This document shows positions 1-9,358 of a DNA stretch of 64,000 nt, one piece after another. The notes beneath the pieces are model-generated. The model ran no database searches. It was not told the origin of the DNA and saw nothing but the letters and a program-made list of their open reading frames with translations. Location of the stretch: assembly GCF_024347095.1 (NCBI RefSeq), contig NZ_AP024904.1, positions 620,001-684,000 of the forward strand, in the 5' to 3' direction. Made by a program: the position numbers and the translations under genes. Within the stretch, counting starts at the first letter, position 1, and every line of letters starts with the position of its first letter. Source of the DNA: Vibrio rhizosphaerae. GTDB lineage: Bacteria > Pseudomonadota > Gammaproteobacteria > Enterobacterales > Vibrionaceae.

Positions 1-1308
1 GATCGCTTCATTTAATTCTTGCGAAGGCTTGGGAGCCATAAAATCAGATATAACCACTAAATCCGCATTTTTATACCGATCAGTGTGCATCATTTGAATC
101 GATTCCGATAATGCCAGTTCCAGATCTGTTCCGCCTTTAAAGGTATAACTTAGAAAATCACAGACTTCTCTTAACCCATCTTGCTTAGTTAATTGATAGG
201 TAATGATCTGTGTTGAGAAAATAACAACGTAGCAGTCGCGGTTATCTGCCAGAGCAATCTGCATTAAAGCGTAGGCAACCGCTTTGGCACACTGCTCCGG
301 AAACCCATTCATAGAACCGGATGCATCAATACAGACCACAAAAGGTCCTTTTTCAATATCCACCTGCGCATTGGCTGGTTTTGACGTGGTCACTTTAGAT
401 AAGGTCCGTGATTTACCCTGCATGCGATAGTTCAACAGCCGTTTATCAATTAAATGCTTATAAAAAATGACTTCGAGCTCAGGATGTGCCAGAAACAACA
501 TCTCATTTGGAAGAATTTTATTCAGGTCATCACTCTGGTGCACTCCGACAATATCATCTGTCGCCTGATCGGACTGCTCTTCAACCAACTGTGGTGTTTC
601 AACACTGGCCTGTTGAAGGTCGGGATCATCCACCTCACTGGCCATACGACCGAGACTTTCAGCAATTTGTTGAATTTCCTTATGCTTTTTAAGAAATTCG
701 GCATGTTTTTTCATCACCGTCAGGTCAACTTTACTGAGTTTGGCCGCAGCCATATTCCACAGACGGTGGATACTTTGCACATCGTCGGTATCCGCGACTT
801 GATCCATTGAACGCAGAGTTTCAATCCGCTGATATAAGTCGTCCAATACCTTATCTTTATTGGCTTCCAGCTCCATCACTTGCGCTTGTTTGAGCGCATT
901 GGATAAACTGTTATACCATTGATCGCAAAAGTAACGCGGGAACATTGGATTACTGAAATTTTTCTTTTGCTCACATAACTGACGGGCAGTTGTATAAAAT
1001 GCAGAATGCCATTCTAGTCGTTGTAACACTTCCGGGATTTTCTGAAAAAATGTCTTTTCATCCCAATGAATCACTTCCTGATATAACGCCAGCTCCTGCT
1101 GAAATCGATCCGTTTCACAAACATTGGTCATTCTCTTCTTCACCTGACCACGCCACTTGAGCAAATGATTCTGGACCGAAGTGTTCACCCCCCGGTTTTC
1201 AACGGCGATCAGCAATTGAATGTTGTCCATCAGTTCATTCACCGCTGTATCAATTAACCCGGAATCGGCAATCATCATCGCGAGATTTAGTCCGTCAACA
1301 CCTAACAT
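1..1308 (-). CDS. viaA: ViaA, VWA-domain partner of RavA (3' end outside window)
   Basis: The frame is open from an ATG at 1308 to the window edge, giving 436 residues of a protein that is usually about 480 aa, so the C-terminus is missing. The last third is a von Willebrand factor A domain with a MIDAS motif (DASGS), a downstream GGTDLE threonine site and a VISDF aspartate strand. The first two thirds are helical and lack other motifs. ViaA binds the MoxR-type AAA+ ATPase RavA, which is encoded just upstream on the same strand with a 9-bp gap, so the two form an operon. In E. coli the pair is linked to respiratory complexes and aminoglycoside sensitivity; that role here is inferred. Confidence 0.93.
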   Translation of the reverse strand, partial: MLGVDGLNLAMMIADSGLIDTAVNELMDNIQLLIAVENRGVNTSVQNHLLKWRGQVKKRMTNVCETDRFQQELALYQEVIHWDEKTFFQKIPEVLQRLEWHSAFYTTARQLCEQKKNFSNPMFPRYFCDQWYNSLSNALKQAQVMELEANKDKVLDDLYQRIETLRSMDQVADTDDVQSIHRLWNMAAAKLSKVDLTVMKKHAEFLKKHKEIQQIAESLGRMASEVDDPDLQQASVETPQLVEEQSDQATDDIVGVHQSDDLNKILPNEMLFLAHPELEVIFYKHLIDKRLLNYRMQGKSRTLSKVTTSKPANAQVDIEKGPFVVCIDASGSMNGFPEQCAKAVAYALMQIALADNRDCYVVIFSTQIITYQLTKQDGLREVCDFLSYTFKGGTDLELALSESIQMMHTDRYKNADLVVISDFMAPKPSQELNEAI

Positions 1309-1317
1309 AACAATTCC

Positions 1318-2985
1318 CTAAGTGAAATACTGACTGAAATGATTCATCTGCTGAGCGGCTTCTTCGCACGCAGTTATTGCATTCTCCAACTGTTGTTGTA
1401 ATTGCTGTAATGAACTTTCCATCGCAACCGGAAGCTCAGGATCGATAAAATGATGTGGCAACGCATCGTGAAACTGTCGGGACGACTGACGTAAATGAGA
1501 TGCAGCTTGCTCTAACTGATGATGGATCTGTTCAATTCGTGTCTGCCATGCCTGAAATAGTTGAAGCTGGTTCTGATGCTGTGTTGTCACAACAGAAACC
1601 AAGACTGAACGGTTGGCAATATCTTTGATAACGAATAAGCCCTCAGAATCGACACTAAACTGAAAAGAACAGAGGGTGGAATTCTGATTCACATAACCGA
1701 ACAGCTCACCTCCCCCCTCACGAATCACCTTATCAAACTCGATTTTAGGCACATAAACCCAATGGCAATATTTATCCGTATTCTCTGCATCGGTGACAGT
1801 GGCATTGCCTTGCAGCAACACGACTTTCAGAAGGTCTTTCCGGTTACCGGATTGATATGTCTTCGCATGTGTCAAATCATAGCTATAGACCTGTTTTTTT
1901 ATCAGCCCTGCGGTTTTCTCAACCGCCAACTGCATCGCATACTGTTGCTCCAGCTCTTGTTCAATATCGGTTAACGCTTCCTGACAGATCTCAATTTGAT
2001 GTTCGACATCCTGCTGATCAAAAGCATACTTTAATGCAAACTCTCGGATCACATCTTTCACAATGGCAAGAGAGTCAGGGCTGTTCCACAAACAATCCTG
2101 TAACAGAAACAGATCCAGCGGATTAATCCGGTCACGACCATTAAAAAAAGCGCTGGCTTTAAGCAATTTGACTGCTTTTTTCCAGCGCCGGTCAGAAACG
2201 TACATTTCATCAGAGGTTGTCAATGTACTGTTTTCAGCAGCGGTATCCAGCATTGACTTGAGCTGATAAAGTTTTTCAAACACCTCATTACCCAGCGTTA
2301 ATTGATCCAATGCCTGCTGCCATTCGTGGTACTCCTGATCGGTAATCGCCAACCCATCCGGAATATGCGCTTCTTGCGGTGTCCCGACCGTCAGCATTGA
2401 TTTAAAGTTTTGCTTGTTCTGAATACGATTGACGAAAATACGCACTAAAATGCGATCAAACAGGGCTTCCAGACCACTGTCTTTATCCGGCAACTCATTC
2501 GATGCCGACACCAGCAGACGCATGGGAACCCGCTCAACATCGCTACCGTTATTAAAGGTTTTTTCATTCACGACCGTCAGCAGTGTGTTCAAGATCGCGG
2601 GGCCGGCTTTCCAAATTTCATCTAAGAATACGACTTGGGCCGTCGGTAGATAACCTTTCGTTAACCGCAGATAACGTCCGTTATCCTTCAATTCTTGAAT
2701 ACTCAACGGCCCGAACACTTCTTCAGGCGTTGAAAAGCGTGTCATAAGATATTCGAAATAGGAGCTATTTTCGAAGGCTTGAATCAGACGTTTTGCAATC
2801 AGACTCTTCGCAATACCGGGAGGCCCGAGCAGAAACACACTCTCACCGGCAAGGGCAGAAAGCAAACAGATTTTAATTGCGTGTTCCCGTTCATAGACAC
2901 CATCAGCCAGTGCACCGGCTAATTTATTGATCCTTTCCGACAGCAACGCCTTCTGCGAATGACTCGCAGGAATTGAACTTACCAT
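1318..2985 (-). CDS. ravA: RavA, MoxR-family AAA+ ATPase
   Basis: 555 aa, somewhat longer than E. coli RavA (498 aa). The AAA+ module is N-terminal: Walker A GPPGIAKS near residue 55, Walker B VVFLDEIWK near residue 118, and a sensor-1 SASNELP stretch. The C-terminal half is helical and Gln-rich with a central beta-rich part that fits the LARA domain position. ViaA follows after 9 bp, so the ATPase and its VWA partner are co-transcribed. MoxR ATPases act as chaperone-like remodelers. The start is the ATG at 2985. Confidence 0.95.
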   Translation of the reverse strand: MVSSIPASHSQKALLSERINKLAGALADGVYEREHAIKICLLSALAGESVFLLGPPGIAKSLIAKRLIQAFENSSYFEYLMTRFSTPEEVFGPLSIQELKDNGRYLRLTKGYLPTAQVVFLDEIWKAGPAILNTLLTVVNEKTFNNGSDVERVPMRLLVSASNELPDKDSGLEALFDRILVRIFVNRIQNKQNFKSMLTVGTPQEAHIPDGLAITDQEYHEWQQALDQLTLGNEVFEKLYQLKSMLDTAAENSTLTTSDEMYVSDRRWKKAVKLLKASAFFNGRDRINPLDLFLLQDCLWNSPDSLAIVKDVIREFALKYAFDQQDVEHQIEICQEALTDIEQELEQQYAMQLAVEKTAGLIKKQVYSYDLTHAKTYQSGNRKDLLKVVLLQGNATVTDAENTDKYCHWVYVPKIEFDKVIREGGGELFGYVNQNSTLCSFQFSVDSEGLFVIKDIANRSVLVSVVTTQHQNQLQLFQAWQTRIEQIHHQLEQAASHLRQSSRQFHDALPHHFIDPELPVAMESSLQQLQQQLENAITACEEAAQQMNHFSQYFT

Positions 2986-3311
2986 GAAAATGACTCACTA
3001 GATTCACAAAGAGACTGAACAATTGTTGTAATTATTTTTATACAACTTCAGTTTATTATAAGTTTATCGATCCGTTAACTAAATGTTACAAAAAATTTAA
3101 TTTGTACTTCTGATTTTATATCAGATCCACAATTCGTGCGATTGGTTGAAACCTATGTTTCCAAATATGAGTTTTGTATCATTATCAACCGCACTGCTGA
3201 GATTGACTCAAACTAAAAACCTTTATTTTTGCGTGCCGTAACGGTATCGTCTGTCAAAATTACCCTATCACAATGTCGGGCAATCACAGGCCGGACAAGT
3301 CAAAGGACAGT
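2986..3311. other. Divergent intergenic region ravA / NUDIX gene
   Basis: 326 bp with no gene. It is AT-rich beside ravA, as expected for the ravA promoter. The last 40 bp could be read as an in-frame N-terminal extension of the NUDIX gene, but the AAGGA ribosome-binding site at 3303-3307 argues for the downstream start at 3312. No terminator or operator is evident. Confidence 0.5.
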
Positions 3312-3827
3312 ATGCATAAAACAATACATCAGTGGAAAAAGATTGCTTTGGTTGAAGAAGAAATCATGCTGCCAACTCAACGTCCTATTCTGCATACGAC
3401 GATTATTCATCCCGGAGCCGCCGTAATCCTGCCGGTCAATCAGTACGGAGAAATTGTCATGCTACGGCAATTTCGTCCCTCGATTCGAAAATGGCTCCTT
3501 GAATTACCAGCCGGAACCCGTGAAGATTCGGAGACACCGCTCGCATGTGCACAGCGAGAGCTCGCCGAAGAAACCGGCTATCTTGCCAGTGAATGGGCCG
3601 ATTTGGGTCAACTGACGCCTCTTGCCGGTTTCTGTGATGAAATTCAGCACCTGTTTGTCGCGAAAGGCCTTTCTGTCACGCGTGATTACCAACGCGACGA
3701 CGATGAAGTGATCGAGGTGTTCTGTCTGTCGGTTGCCGCACTGGAACAAAAGATCATTGATGGTGAAATTACCGATACTAAAACCATTGCCTGCCTGAGC
3801 AAGGCCAAACTGTGCGGGTATCTATGA
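3312..3827 (+). CDS. NUDIX hydrolase, ADP-ribose pyrophosphatase-like
   Basis: 171 aa from the ATG at 3312, which has AAGGA 5 nt upstream; an upstream ATG at 3273 would add 13 residues but has no ribosome-binding site. A complete Nudix box is present (G-x5-E-x7-REL-x-EE-x-G, beginning AGTREDSETP and ending RELAEETGY), followed by the GFCDE segment seen in ADP-ribose pyrophosphatases. The family hydrolyses nucleoside diphosphates linked to another moiety using Mg2+. Substrate choice (ADP-ribose, ADP-glucose or other NDP-sugars) cannot be settled from sequence alone. It is a stand-alone gene upstream of a TetR regulator. Confidence 0.85.
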   Translation: MHKTIHQWKKIALVEEEIMLPTQRPILHTTIIHPGAAVILPVNQYGEIVMLRQFRPSIRKWLLELPAGTREDSETPLACAQRELAEETGYLASEWADLGQLTPLAGFCDEIQHLFVAKGLSVTRDYQRDDDEVIEVFCLSVAALEQKIIDGEITDTKTIACLSKAKLCGYL

Positions 3828-3945
3828 TATCAACTTATCAGTGTCCCGGCTGATAAATCGGAATACCATCAAAACAGCACGTTCAAAATTTGGATACAAT
3901 CAGAGCATGCTCAACATTGGAATCCTGTAACAACAAAACATCGAA

Positions 3946-4671
3946 ATGGCCATAAAAAGACAAGGGCGCAGAAGCGCCCAGGATGCAGAACAGACCCGTC
4001 AGCAAATTTTACAGATTGCGACTGAGCTGTTTTGTGAATTGGGTTATGCACAAGTCTCTCTTCGCACTATCAGCGAAAAAGTAGGGATTTCACATAGCCT
4101 GATTCGTCATCACTTCGGCAGTAAAGAGCAAATTTGGTATAACATCAGTGACAATATGCACCGGTACATTACTCATTATTGTCAAACCATACTCATGCAT
4201 TTACCGAAAGACATGCCGGTCAACGAACTTCTTTACCAATTTATTGTTCGTATGTTGGCTTTCACTCTCATTAATAAACAACCGATTCAGTTGATGGCGG
4301 ATGTGGTGCGTCAGAAAGGCAAACGCTTCGACTATTTTATTGATCAATCGGGTGAAGTAGAGAAACTGATTTTTCATCTGGCTGAAGATTACAACCAACG
4401 ATTCCCGGAACACGCCATTAAAATTTGGGAAATCAAATGGCACATGATCATGTTTGCACATGGCGCGGCTTCACTCGAACCGTTCTTGCATGAAACTTGG
4501 TCACAGGAATGTGAGACGGAAAACGAATGTCTGCTGAAACATTGGCAGATGTGCAATGAAATCATGGCAAAAAAATTGATGATCCCCGCATCATCCCGTT
4601 TACAGCCACTGCGGCTTGAAGAGCTGGTGATTCAACTGGACGCCTCCTGTCTCACGGCCCAATCAATTTGA
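3946..4671 (+). CDS. TetR/AcrR-family transcriptional regulator
   Basis: 241 aa. Residues ~15-65 form the TetR_N helix-turn-helix (TRQQILQIATELF, then SLRTISEKVGISHSLIRHHFGSKEQIW, which contains the recognition helix). The C-terminal ligand-binding part is not recognisable. No neighbouring efflux pump or enzyme operon suggests its target; galE is convergent. The gene ends 10 bp before one arm of a 14-bp inverted repeat that probably terminates transcription. Confidence 0.85.
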   Translation: MAIKRQGRRSAQDAEQTRQQILQIATELFCELGYAQVSLRTISEKVGISHSLIRHHFGSKEQIWYNISDNMHRYITHYCQTILMHLPKDMPVNELLYQFIVRMLAFTLINKQPIQLMADVVRQKGKRFDYFIDQSGEVEKLIFHLAEDYNQRFPEHAIKIWEIKWHMIMFAHGAASLEPFLHETWSQECETENECLLKHWQMCNEIMAKKLMIPASSRLQPLRLEELVIQLDASCLTAQSI

Positions 4672-4680
4672 TTGAACGGC

Positions 4681-4747
4681 AATCAGTCATCCTTTTTCAA
4701 TTCATGTCCGTATTGGGACCTTCGTCGTGGTACAAGGATGACTGATT
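4681..4747. terminator. Inverted repeat between convergent TetR gene and galE
   Basis: AATCAGTCATCCTT (4681-4694) is perfectly repeated inverted as AAGGATGACTGATT (4734-4747), enclosing 39 nt and followed on the + strand by TTTTT. It lies between two converging genes, so a bidirectional terminator with a long loop is the simplest reading. Confidence 0.6.
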
Positions 4748-4759
4748 TTTCAGAAGGTG

Positions 4760-5776
4760 CTACATATCTGGATAGCCATCCGGATTATTGGACTGCCAAC
4801 GCCAGCTATCCTGAACCATATCATCTAATGAGCGGGTGGCACGCCATCCCAGTTCCTGAATGGCTTTAGCGGGGTTAGCCCAACACGCCGCAATATCCCC
4901 CGGACGACGTTCAACCAATTGATAAGGAATCGGTTGGCCACATGCTTTTTCAAATGCATGCACCATATCCAGCACACTATAACCCACCCCTGTTCCGAGG
5001 TTGTAGACATGTAATCCGCCTTTAGTACCGACGTTTTGCAGCGCAGCAATATGTCCGTCGGCAAGATCCATCACATGAATATAGTCCCGAACTCCGGTCC
5101 CATCTTTCGTCGGATAGTCGTTTCCAAAGATAGAAAGGCACTCGCGGCGTCCTACCGCAACTTGTGCTACAAATGGCATCAGGTTGTTTGGAATTCCCTG
5201 CGGATCTTCCCCGATGTCACCCGAAGGGTGTGAACCGACCGGATTAAAATAACGCAGTAAAGTAATACTCCAGTCCGGATTCGCGTGTTGAAAGTCCGTG
5301 AGACATTCCTCAACGATTAATTTACTTCTGCCATACGGGTTAGTCGCCTGGGTCGGAAAGTCTTCGAGGATAGGCACGGAAGCCGGATCGCCATAAACCG
5401 TTGCCGATGAACTGAAAATTAACGTTTTGACATTCGCAATCCGCATCGCGTCAACCAGTACCAGAGTGCCACTCACATTATTTTCATAATATTCCAGAGG
5501 TTTCTGAACCGATTCGCCAACCGCTTTTAAACCCGCAAAGTGAATCACCGCATCAATCTGGTACTCATTCATCACTTCAATCAATAAACTGCGGTCTCGA
5601 ACATCGCCACGGACAAAAACAGGTCGATAACCTGCAATTTTCTCAATACGTTCCAAAACGGCCGGTTTGCTATTGTAGAGATTGTCTAAAATCACAGGCG
5701 TCATGCCTGCCTCAATCATTTGAATACAAGTATGGCTGCCAATATAGCCCATACCGCCGGTAATCAATACATTCAT
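4760..5776 (-). CDS. galE: UDP-glucose 4-epimerase
   Basis: 338 aa, the usual GalE length. It has an N-terminal Rossmann NAD motif (GGMGYIGSH), the SSSATVYGD catalytic Ser/Thr region and the YGRSK (YxxxK) dyad. GalE interconverts UDP-glucose and UDP-galactose for galactose use and for surface polysaccharide precursors. The start ATG at 5776 has GAGG 8 nt upstream. It is not next to galKTM here, so it probably serves envelope sugar supply or acts in trans. Confidence 0.96.
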   Translation of the reverse strand: MNVLITGGMGYIGSHTCIQMIEAGMTPVILDNLYNSKPAVLERIEKIAGYRPVFVRGDVRDRSLLIEVMNEYQIDAVIHFAGLKAVGESVQKPLEYYENNVSGTLVLVDAMRIANVKTLIFSSSATVYGDPASVPILEDFPTQATNPYGRSKLIVEECLTDFQHANPDWSITLLRYFNPVGSHPSGDIGEDPQGIPNNLMPFVAQVAVGRRECLSIFGNDYPTKDGTGVRDYIHVMDLADGHIAALQNVGTKGGLHVYNLGTGVGYSVLDMVHAFEKACGQPIPYQLVERRPGDIAACWANPAKAIQELGWRATRSLDDMVQDSWRWQSNNPDGYPDM

Positions 5777-5863
5777 TGCCTAGCCTCTCCCATATAAAAC
5801 GGACATGGGCGTATGTTACTACACCCATGTCATCGTAAAGTCATTCTAGCCTGAAATTTCTGC

Positions 5864-5912
5864 GACATCTGTCCGGATTATAAGAATCATCTTGCAAATT
5901 CAGACAGATGTC
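5864..5912. terminator. Inverted repeat after the FAD oxidoreductase gene
   Basis: GACATCTGTC (5864-5873) pairs perfectly with GACAGATGTC (5903-5912) across a 29-nt loop, just beyond the 3' end of the minus-strand gene at 5928. A second, looser inverted repeat (GACATGGG...CCCATGTC, ~5802-5831) follows before galE. They may end the upstream transcript or act as galE leader structure. Confidence 0.4.
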
Positions 5913-5927
5913 ACGAAGGGAATGGCA

Positions 5928-7373
5928 CTAGCAACCAATAATCTTTGCAAGTTCAATGGGATAACCACGTGCCAGAGCCAAATCAATCGCAAACTGTTCG
6001 ATTTTATCTGCTTCGAGCGAAAGACTCACGGGATGCTGTTGCTCAATCGAAACTGATGTGGTGTGATCGGCGAACTGCCAGTGCAACATCAACTTTCTCG
6101 CAGCTTCCAAAGCCGATGAACCTTTGACGATTTCAATCCGGGCATAATGGTAACCACTAAACGACACATCGGCAGCGCGCAACGTCTCATCTTCACCCGG
6201 AATCTGCTGAGCACCAAACAGCGGCTTGCCATCAGGATAAGCGCGACAATAGTCAGGTATAAACTTACCGATATGTGCAATCGCCTGACGCGTTCTCGCT
6301 TCCACCACCTCATCCGGCCAACCATCGGTCAGCTTGAGCTGCAACACCTCCGGCAAAACCGGTTGTGATGACTGCACGGAGCTCCGTGTTAGTCCGTCAT
6401 CAAATAAGGTGATCGCTTTTGTCATACCATGCAACTGGAAAACCCCGTCAGCATACGGTGTAAGCTGAGCCATTCCCTGCGGCGTGCCACGCTGACCATG
6501 AAAGATCACCTCGGGCCAGAGACCCTGCTCATCCGGCCATTTGGCAATATAAGCCGCTTTGAATTCAGCCATTCGGTATTGAGGATTTTGAGTCAGATCA
6601 TCCAACTTACCGGTCTCATATCCACAGGCATTGACCAAATAATCCACAACCATTGTATGGGATTGTAACGCTTGATCATGATAGGTCAAATGCCACTGCC
6701 CCTCGTGCAACTGCGCATCAACCAACGTACTATTGGTTAACAATTGACAATGAGGTAACTGCTGAAGCGTCAACATCGCGGTTGCAGCAAGACGGAAAAC
6801 GCTCCAACCATATTCTTGGACCGCAATCACAGGGTACTGAATCAGATCCAAATCCACCCGTTGGGCAAAAGGAATCAGCCAGTCATCCATCCCGGCCGGC
6901 TCACTGGGCTGGGAACACAAACGGAGCCGTTCTAAATCCACCCGTTCATAAAGGCGATAATATTCCTCCGGCGGCCCCAACACCTCATTGTGGGGGTCCT
7001 GCCGAACCATAGCCTGATAAGCCTGCCTGACCGCTTCTAATCGGGGTATTAATGCTTGAGGATGTTCGGGATCCGAGGTTGGTGTCGCGATCACAGTCGG
7101 ACGCTTATTGATGGTATGCCGATAGAGTCGAATGGTCTCAACAGACTGTCGTAACAATTCCAGACACTGTTGTTGAGAGATCTCTCGGTATAGATTTCCC
7201 CCGGCATGCAGATGACAGATTGGCGGGCCATTGACCAAACTCGGGCCACGTTCCATCAGAACGACGTCTAAGCCCTGTTCACCTAAATGAACCGCAGCCG
7301 TCGCTCCCGCAACGCCACCACCAATAATCGCAATCCGAGGTTTTTGGCGATTCGATGAATTATTCTGCATCAT
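5928..7373 (-). CDS. FAD-dependent oxidoreductase
   Basis: 481 aa from the first of two adjacent ATGs at 7373; an upstream in-frame start at 7412 has no ribosome-binding site. The N-terminus carries the Rossmann FAD motif (IAIIGGGVAGATAA) with the acidic VLMERG strand end, followed by a conserved HLHAGGNLYREIS segment. A second glycine-containing VDYLVNACGYETG segment is typical of DAO-type flavoenzymes. Substrate and pathway are not evident and no partner gene is adjacent. The call is confident at fold level only. Confidence 0.8.
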   Translation of the reverse strand: MMQNNSSNRQKPRIAIIGGGVAGATAAVHLGEQGLDVVLMERGPSLVNGPPICHLHAGGNLYREISQQQCLELLRQSVETIRLYRHTINKRPTVIATPTSDPEHPQALIPRLEAVRQAYQAMVRQDPHNEVLGPPEEYYRLYERVDLERLRLCSQPSEPAGMDDWLIPFAQRVDLDLIQYPVIAVQEYGWSVFRLAATAMLTLQQLPHCQLLTNSTLVDAQLHEGQWHLTYHDQALQSHTMVVDYLVNACGYETGKLDDLTQNPQYRMAEFKAAYIAKWPDEQGLWPEVIFHGQRGTPQGMAQLTPYADGVFQLHGMTKAITLFDDGLTRSSVQSSQPVLPEVLQLKLTDGWPDEVVEARTRQAIAHIGKFIPDYCRAYPDGKPLFGAQQIPGEDETLRAADVSFSGYHYARIEIVKGSSALEAARKLMLHWQFADHTTSVSIEQQHPVSLSLEADKIEQFAIDLALARGYPIELAKIIGC

Positions 7374-7714
7374 TACTCTATCTTGTCTGACGTGTCCACA
7401 TTGTATATGCACAAAAACTTAATTTAAATCACATTTTTGCTAGGGTTTTCCTTGAATCATCCATTCACCTGCAAGAATAATTTTTTCAAAAAAAATACTT
7501 GACGAGAACTCTATATCCCTCGAATTTAGTGTTTCTAACCCGGCAAAACTCACGGTAACATATTGAATGTACACATGTGATGTCTTAAATCATCACTCGG
7601 GTTTGTCCACTTATCCCAAACTTTATCCACTGTTTTTGTGGATAACTGCTCTGACAACCCAACATTCAATCCCCAGTCCGGTGAGTCCAACAATCAGGCG
7701 GTGAACAGATATTT
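7374..7714. other. Intergenic region with DnaA-box-like cluster
   Basis: 341 bp without a gene. At 7603-7645 there are four 9-mers resembling DnaA boxes: TTGTCCACT, TTATCCCAA, TTATCCACT and, on the other strand, a perfect TGTGGATAA (7637-7645). The last two face each other as an 8-bp inverted repeat with a 7-nt loop. AT-rich tracts occur at 7480-7500. See the finding. Confidence 0.45.
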
Positions 7715-8119
7715 TTACCAAGGCATCCATGACGACTGACATGAGGCCTGATAATTACCTTGCGACGTACTTAAGTAGTAGTGATTGTCACGCAACACAT
7801 ACGCCACACCGATAACCCGATATTGATCTTCGGCCGTAGGGAATATCACATATTCAGCCGCGTCCTGCCCATAATACGGCGGTTGATATTGCACAAAGAT
7901 ATTGGTCTTGACTCCGTAAGGCTGATGCTCTCGCACGAGTGTGACTTTCCCCTCATGAATATCATTGGAATATTCCGTGATTTTTGCAGCCCGCGTTGTA
8001 CTATCCCATGCGATGGTTTTTATCCCAAATTCACTCGCTTCTAACTGGCAAACCGTCGATTTGGCGACAACCACAGGGCTAAGAAAAATCAACAGACTGG
8101 TGAACATCGGTTTTTGCAT
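7715..8119 (-). CDS. Small secreted protein of unknown function
   Basis: 134 aa from the second ATG (8119), which has AGAGG 6 nt upstream. It has a short signal peptide (hydrophobic SLLIFLSPVVVAKS) and a mature part with one Cys near each end (STVCQLE and ASCQSSW), likely one disulfide in the periplasm. No family is recognised. It is separated from the oxidoreductase upstream by about 28 bp and may be co-transcribed with it. Confidence 0.65.
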   Translation of the reverse strand: MQKPMFTSLLIFLSPVVVAKSTVCQLEASEFGIKTIAWDSTTRAAKITEYSNDIHEGKVTLVREHQPYGVKTNIFVQYQPPYYGQDAAEYVIFPTAEDQYRVIGVAYVLRDNHYYLSTSQGNYQASCQSSWMPW

Positions 8120-8147
8120 CATTTGCCTCTGAAATCTAACATTCGGT

Positions 8148-9152
8148 TCATCCGACTGAATGCACTAAATGTGCAAAGCCGTTTGCTACTAAACTCGTTT
8201 CCATAATTGAAAGCACGTGTCGGCTCGTGTCCGCAGCGATCAGATCAGATTGCGTTTTCTGCCCGAGAATTAACGCAGACATATGTTCGATCTCATATTC
8301 AAATCCACCCCCGCTCGCAGGTGCAGTGATTTGATGGTTTTTGCCTTGATAATAAAGGTCAATCGTTTGTGGATTCCACCATTTGTCATGGATGATGATT
8401 TCCACCTCAGGCCCTTGAATGATAGCTTCGCGCTTGAGATCTCGCGTAATTGAAGCCCCGATGCGCCCATGAATCTCACCATCAAATATGAATTCAACAC
8501 TTTCATCGACTTCAGACTGAACATTATCTTGTATATATTTCACTGTCGGTTGAAGCACCGTGCTTTGCGTAAGTTGGCATAAATCAACATAGAGCCATAA
8601 CGCATATACGCCGACATCCAGCGTTGCGCCACCACATAAATCAGGATCGAATATTCTCAGTTGACGATCGAAATCATGGTGATTACCAAAAGCCGCTTCA
8701 ACCGAATTGATTTTGATATGATTATCCTGAATAAACCGGCGCAGTCGCTGATAAGCCGGGAACACGACTGATTTCATCGCTTCAACTAACAATAACCCTT
8801 GCTCTTGCGCCAGCAAGAACATGGCATCCCAATCCGCAACATTGGTAAAGGCTGGCTTTTCAACCAATACGTGTTTGCCGTGTTTGAGGAACAGTTCCAC
8901 CATACTGCGATGACAAGGATGAATGGTTGCGATATAAACGACCTCAACGTTCGGGTCTTGTGCAAGGGCGAGATAGGAGCCATAACTTCTCGGACACCTG
9001 TATTGATTGGCGAATGCGTCCGCCCGCGATTGTTCTTGTGCTGCGACTGCATATAACTCACCGTTCGCGACGTGCTGCGTCAGGTCTTTGACAAAACGAT
9101 GGGCGATTTGACCTAATCCCGCAATTCCCCAACGAACCTTCCTATGAATCAT
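8148..9152 (-). CDS. Gfo/Idh/MocA-family NAD(P)-dependent oxidoreductase
   Basis: 334 aa from the ATG at 9152, chosen because GAGGG lies 6 nt upstream; an ATG two codons earlier touches that site. The N-terminal Rossmann domain begins VRWGIAGLGQIAHRF, and LVEKPAF is the family's conserved EKP motif (Lys in nucleotide/substrate binding). The C-terminal part has the GGATLDVGVYAL stretch typical of the GFO_IDH_MocA C-domain. The family oxidises or reduces sugars, inositols and related polyols. Substrate is unknown. Confidence 0.88.
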   Translation of the reverse strand: MIHRKVRWGIAGLGQIAHRFVKDLTQHVANGELYAVAAQEQSRADAFANQYRCPRSYGSYLALAQDPNVEVVYIATIHPCHRSMVELFLKHGKHVLVEKPAFTNVADWDAMFLLAQEQGLLLVEAMKSVVFPAYQRLRRFIQDNHIKINSVEAAFGNHHDFDRQLRIFDPDLCGGATLDVGVYALWLYVDLCQLTQSTVLQPTVKYIQDNVQSEVDESVEFIFDGEIHGRIGASITRDLKREAIIQGPEVEIIIHDKWWNPQTIDLYYQGKNHQITAPASGGGFEYEIEHMSALILGQKTQSDLIAADTSRHVLSIMETSLVANGFAHLVHSVG

Positions 9153-9358
9153 GGACATCCCTCACCAAGCGACCATTCAAAATGAGCCACAATACTACCG
9201 TGACCATTCCGAGTATCAAGTATAACGACTTGAATTGGCGTGAAGGTTTGGCTGAAAACGTTCGGGACAGAGCAAAATGAGGGCGGTGTTACATCAGCCC
9301 TCGATTCGACTGGTCATCGACCGGGAAGGGATGGAAATCAGCATCAAGCCCGAGACAT

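Noticed and set aside
7603..7645. Replication origin
   Set aside because: No dnaA, parAB, rctB or iteron array nearby; four box-like 9-mers alone do not make an origin.
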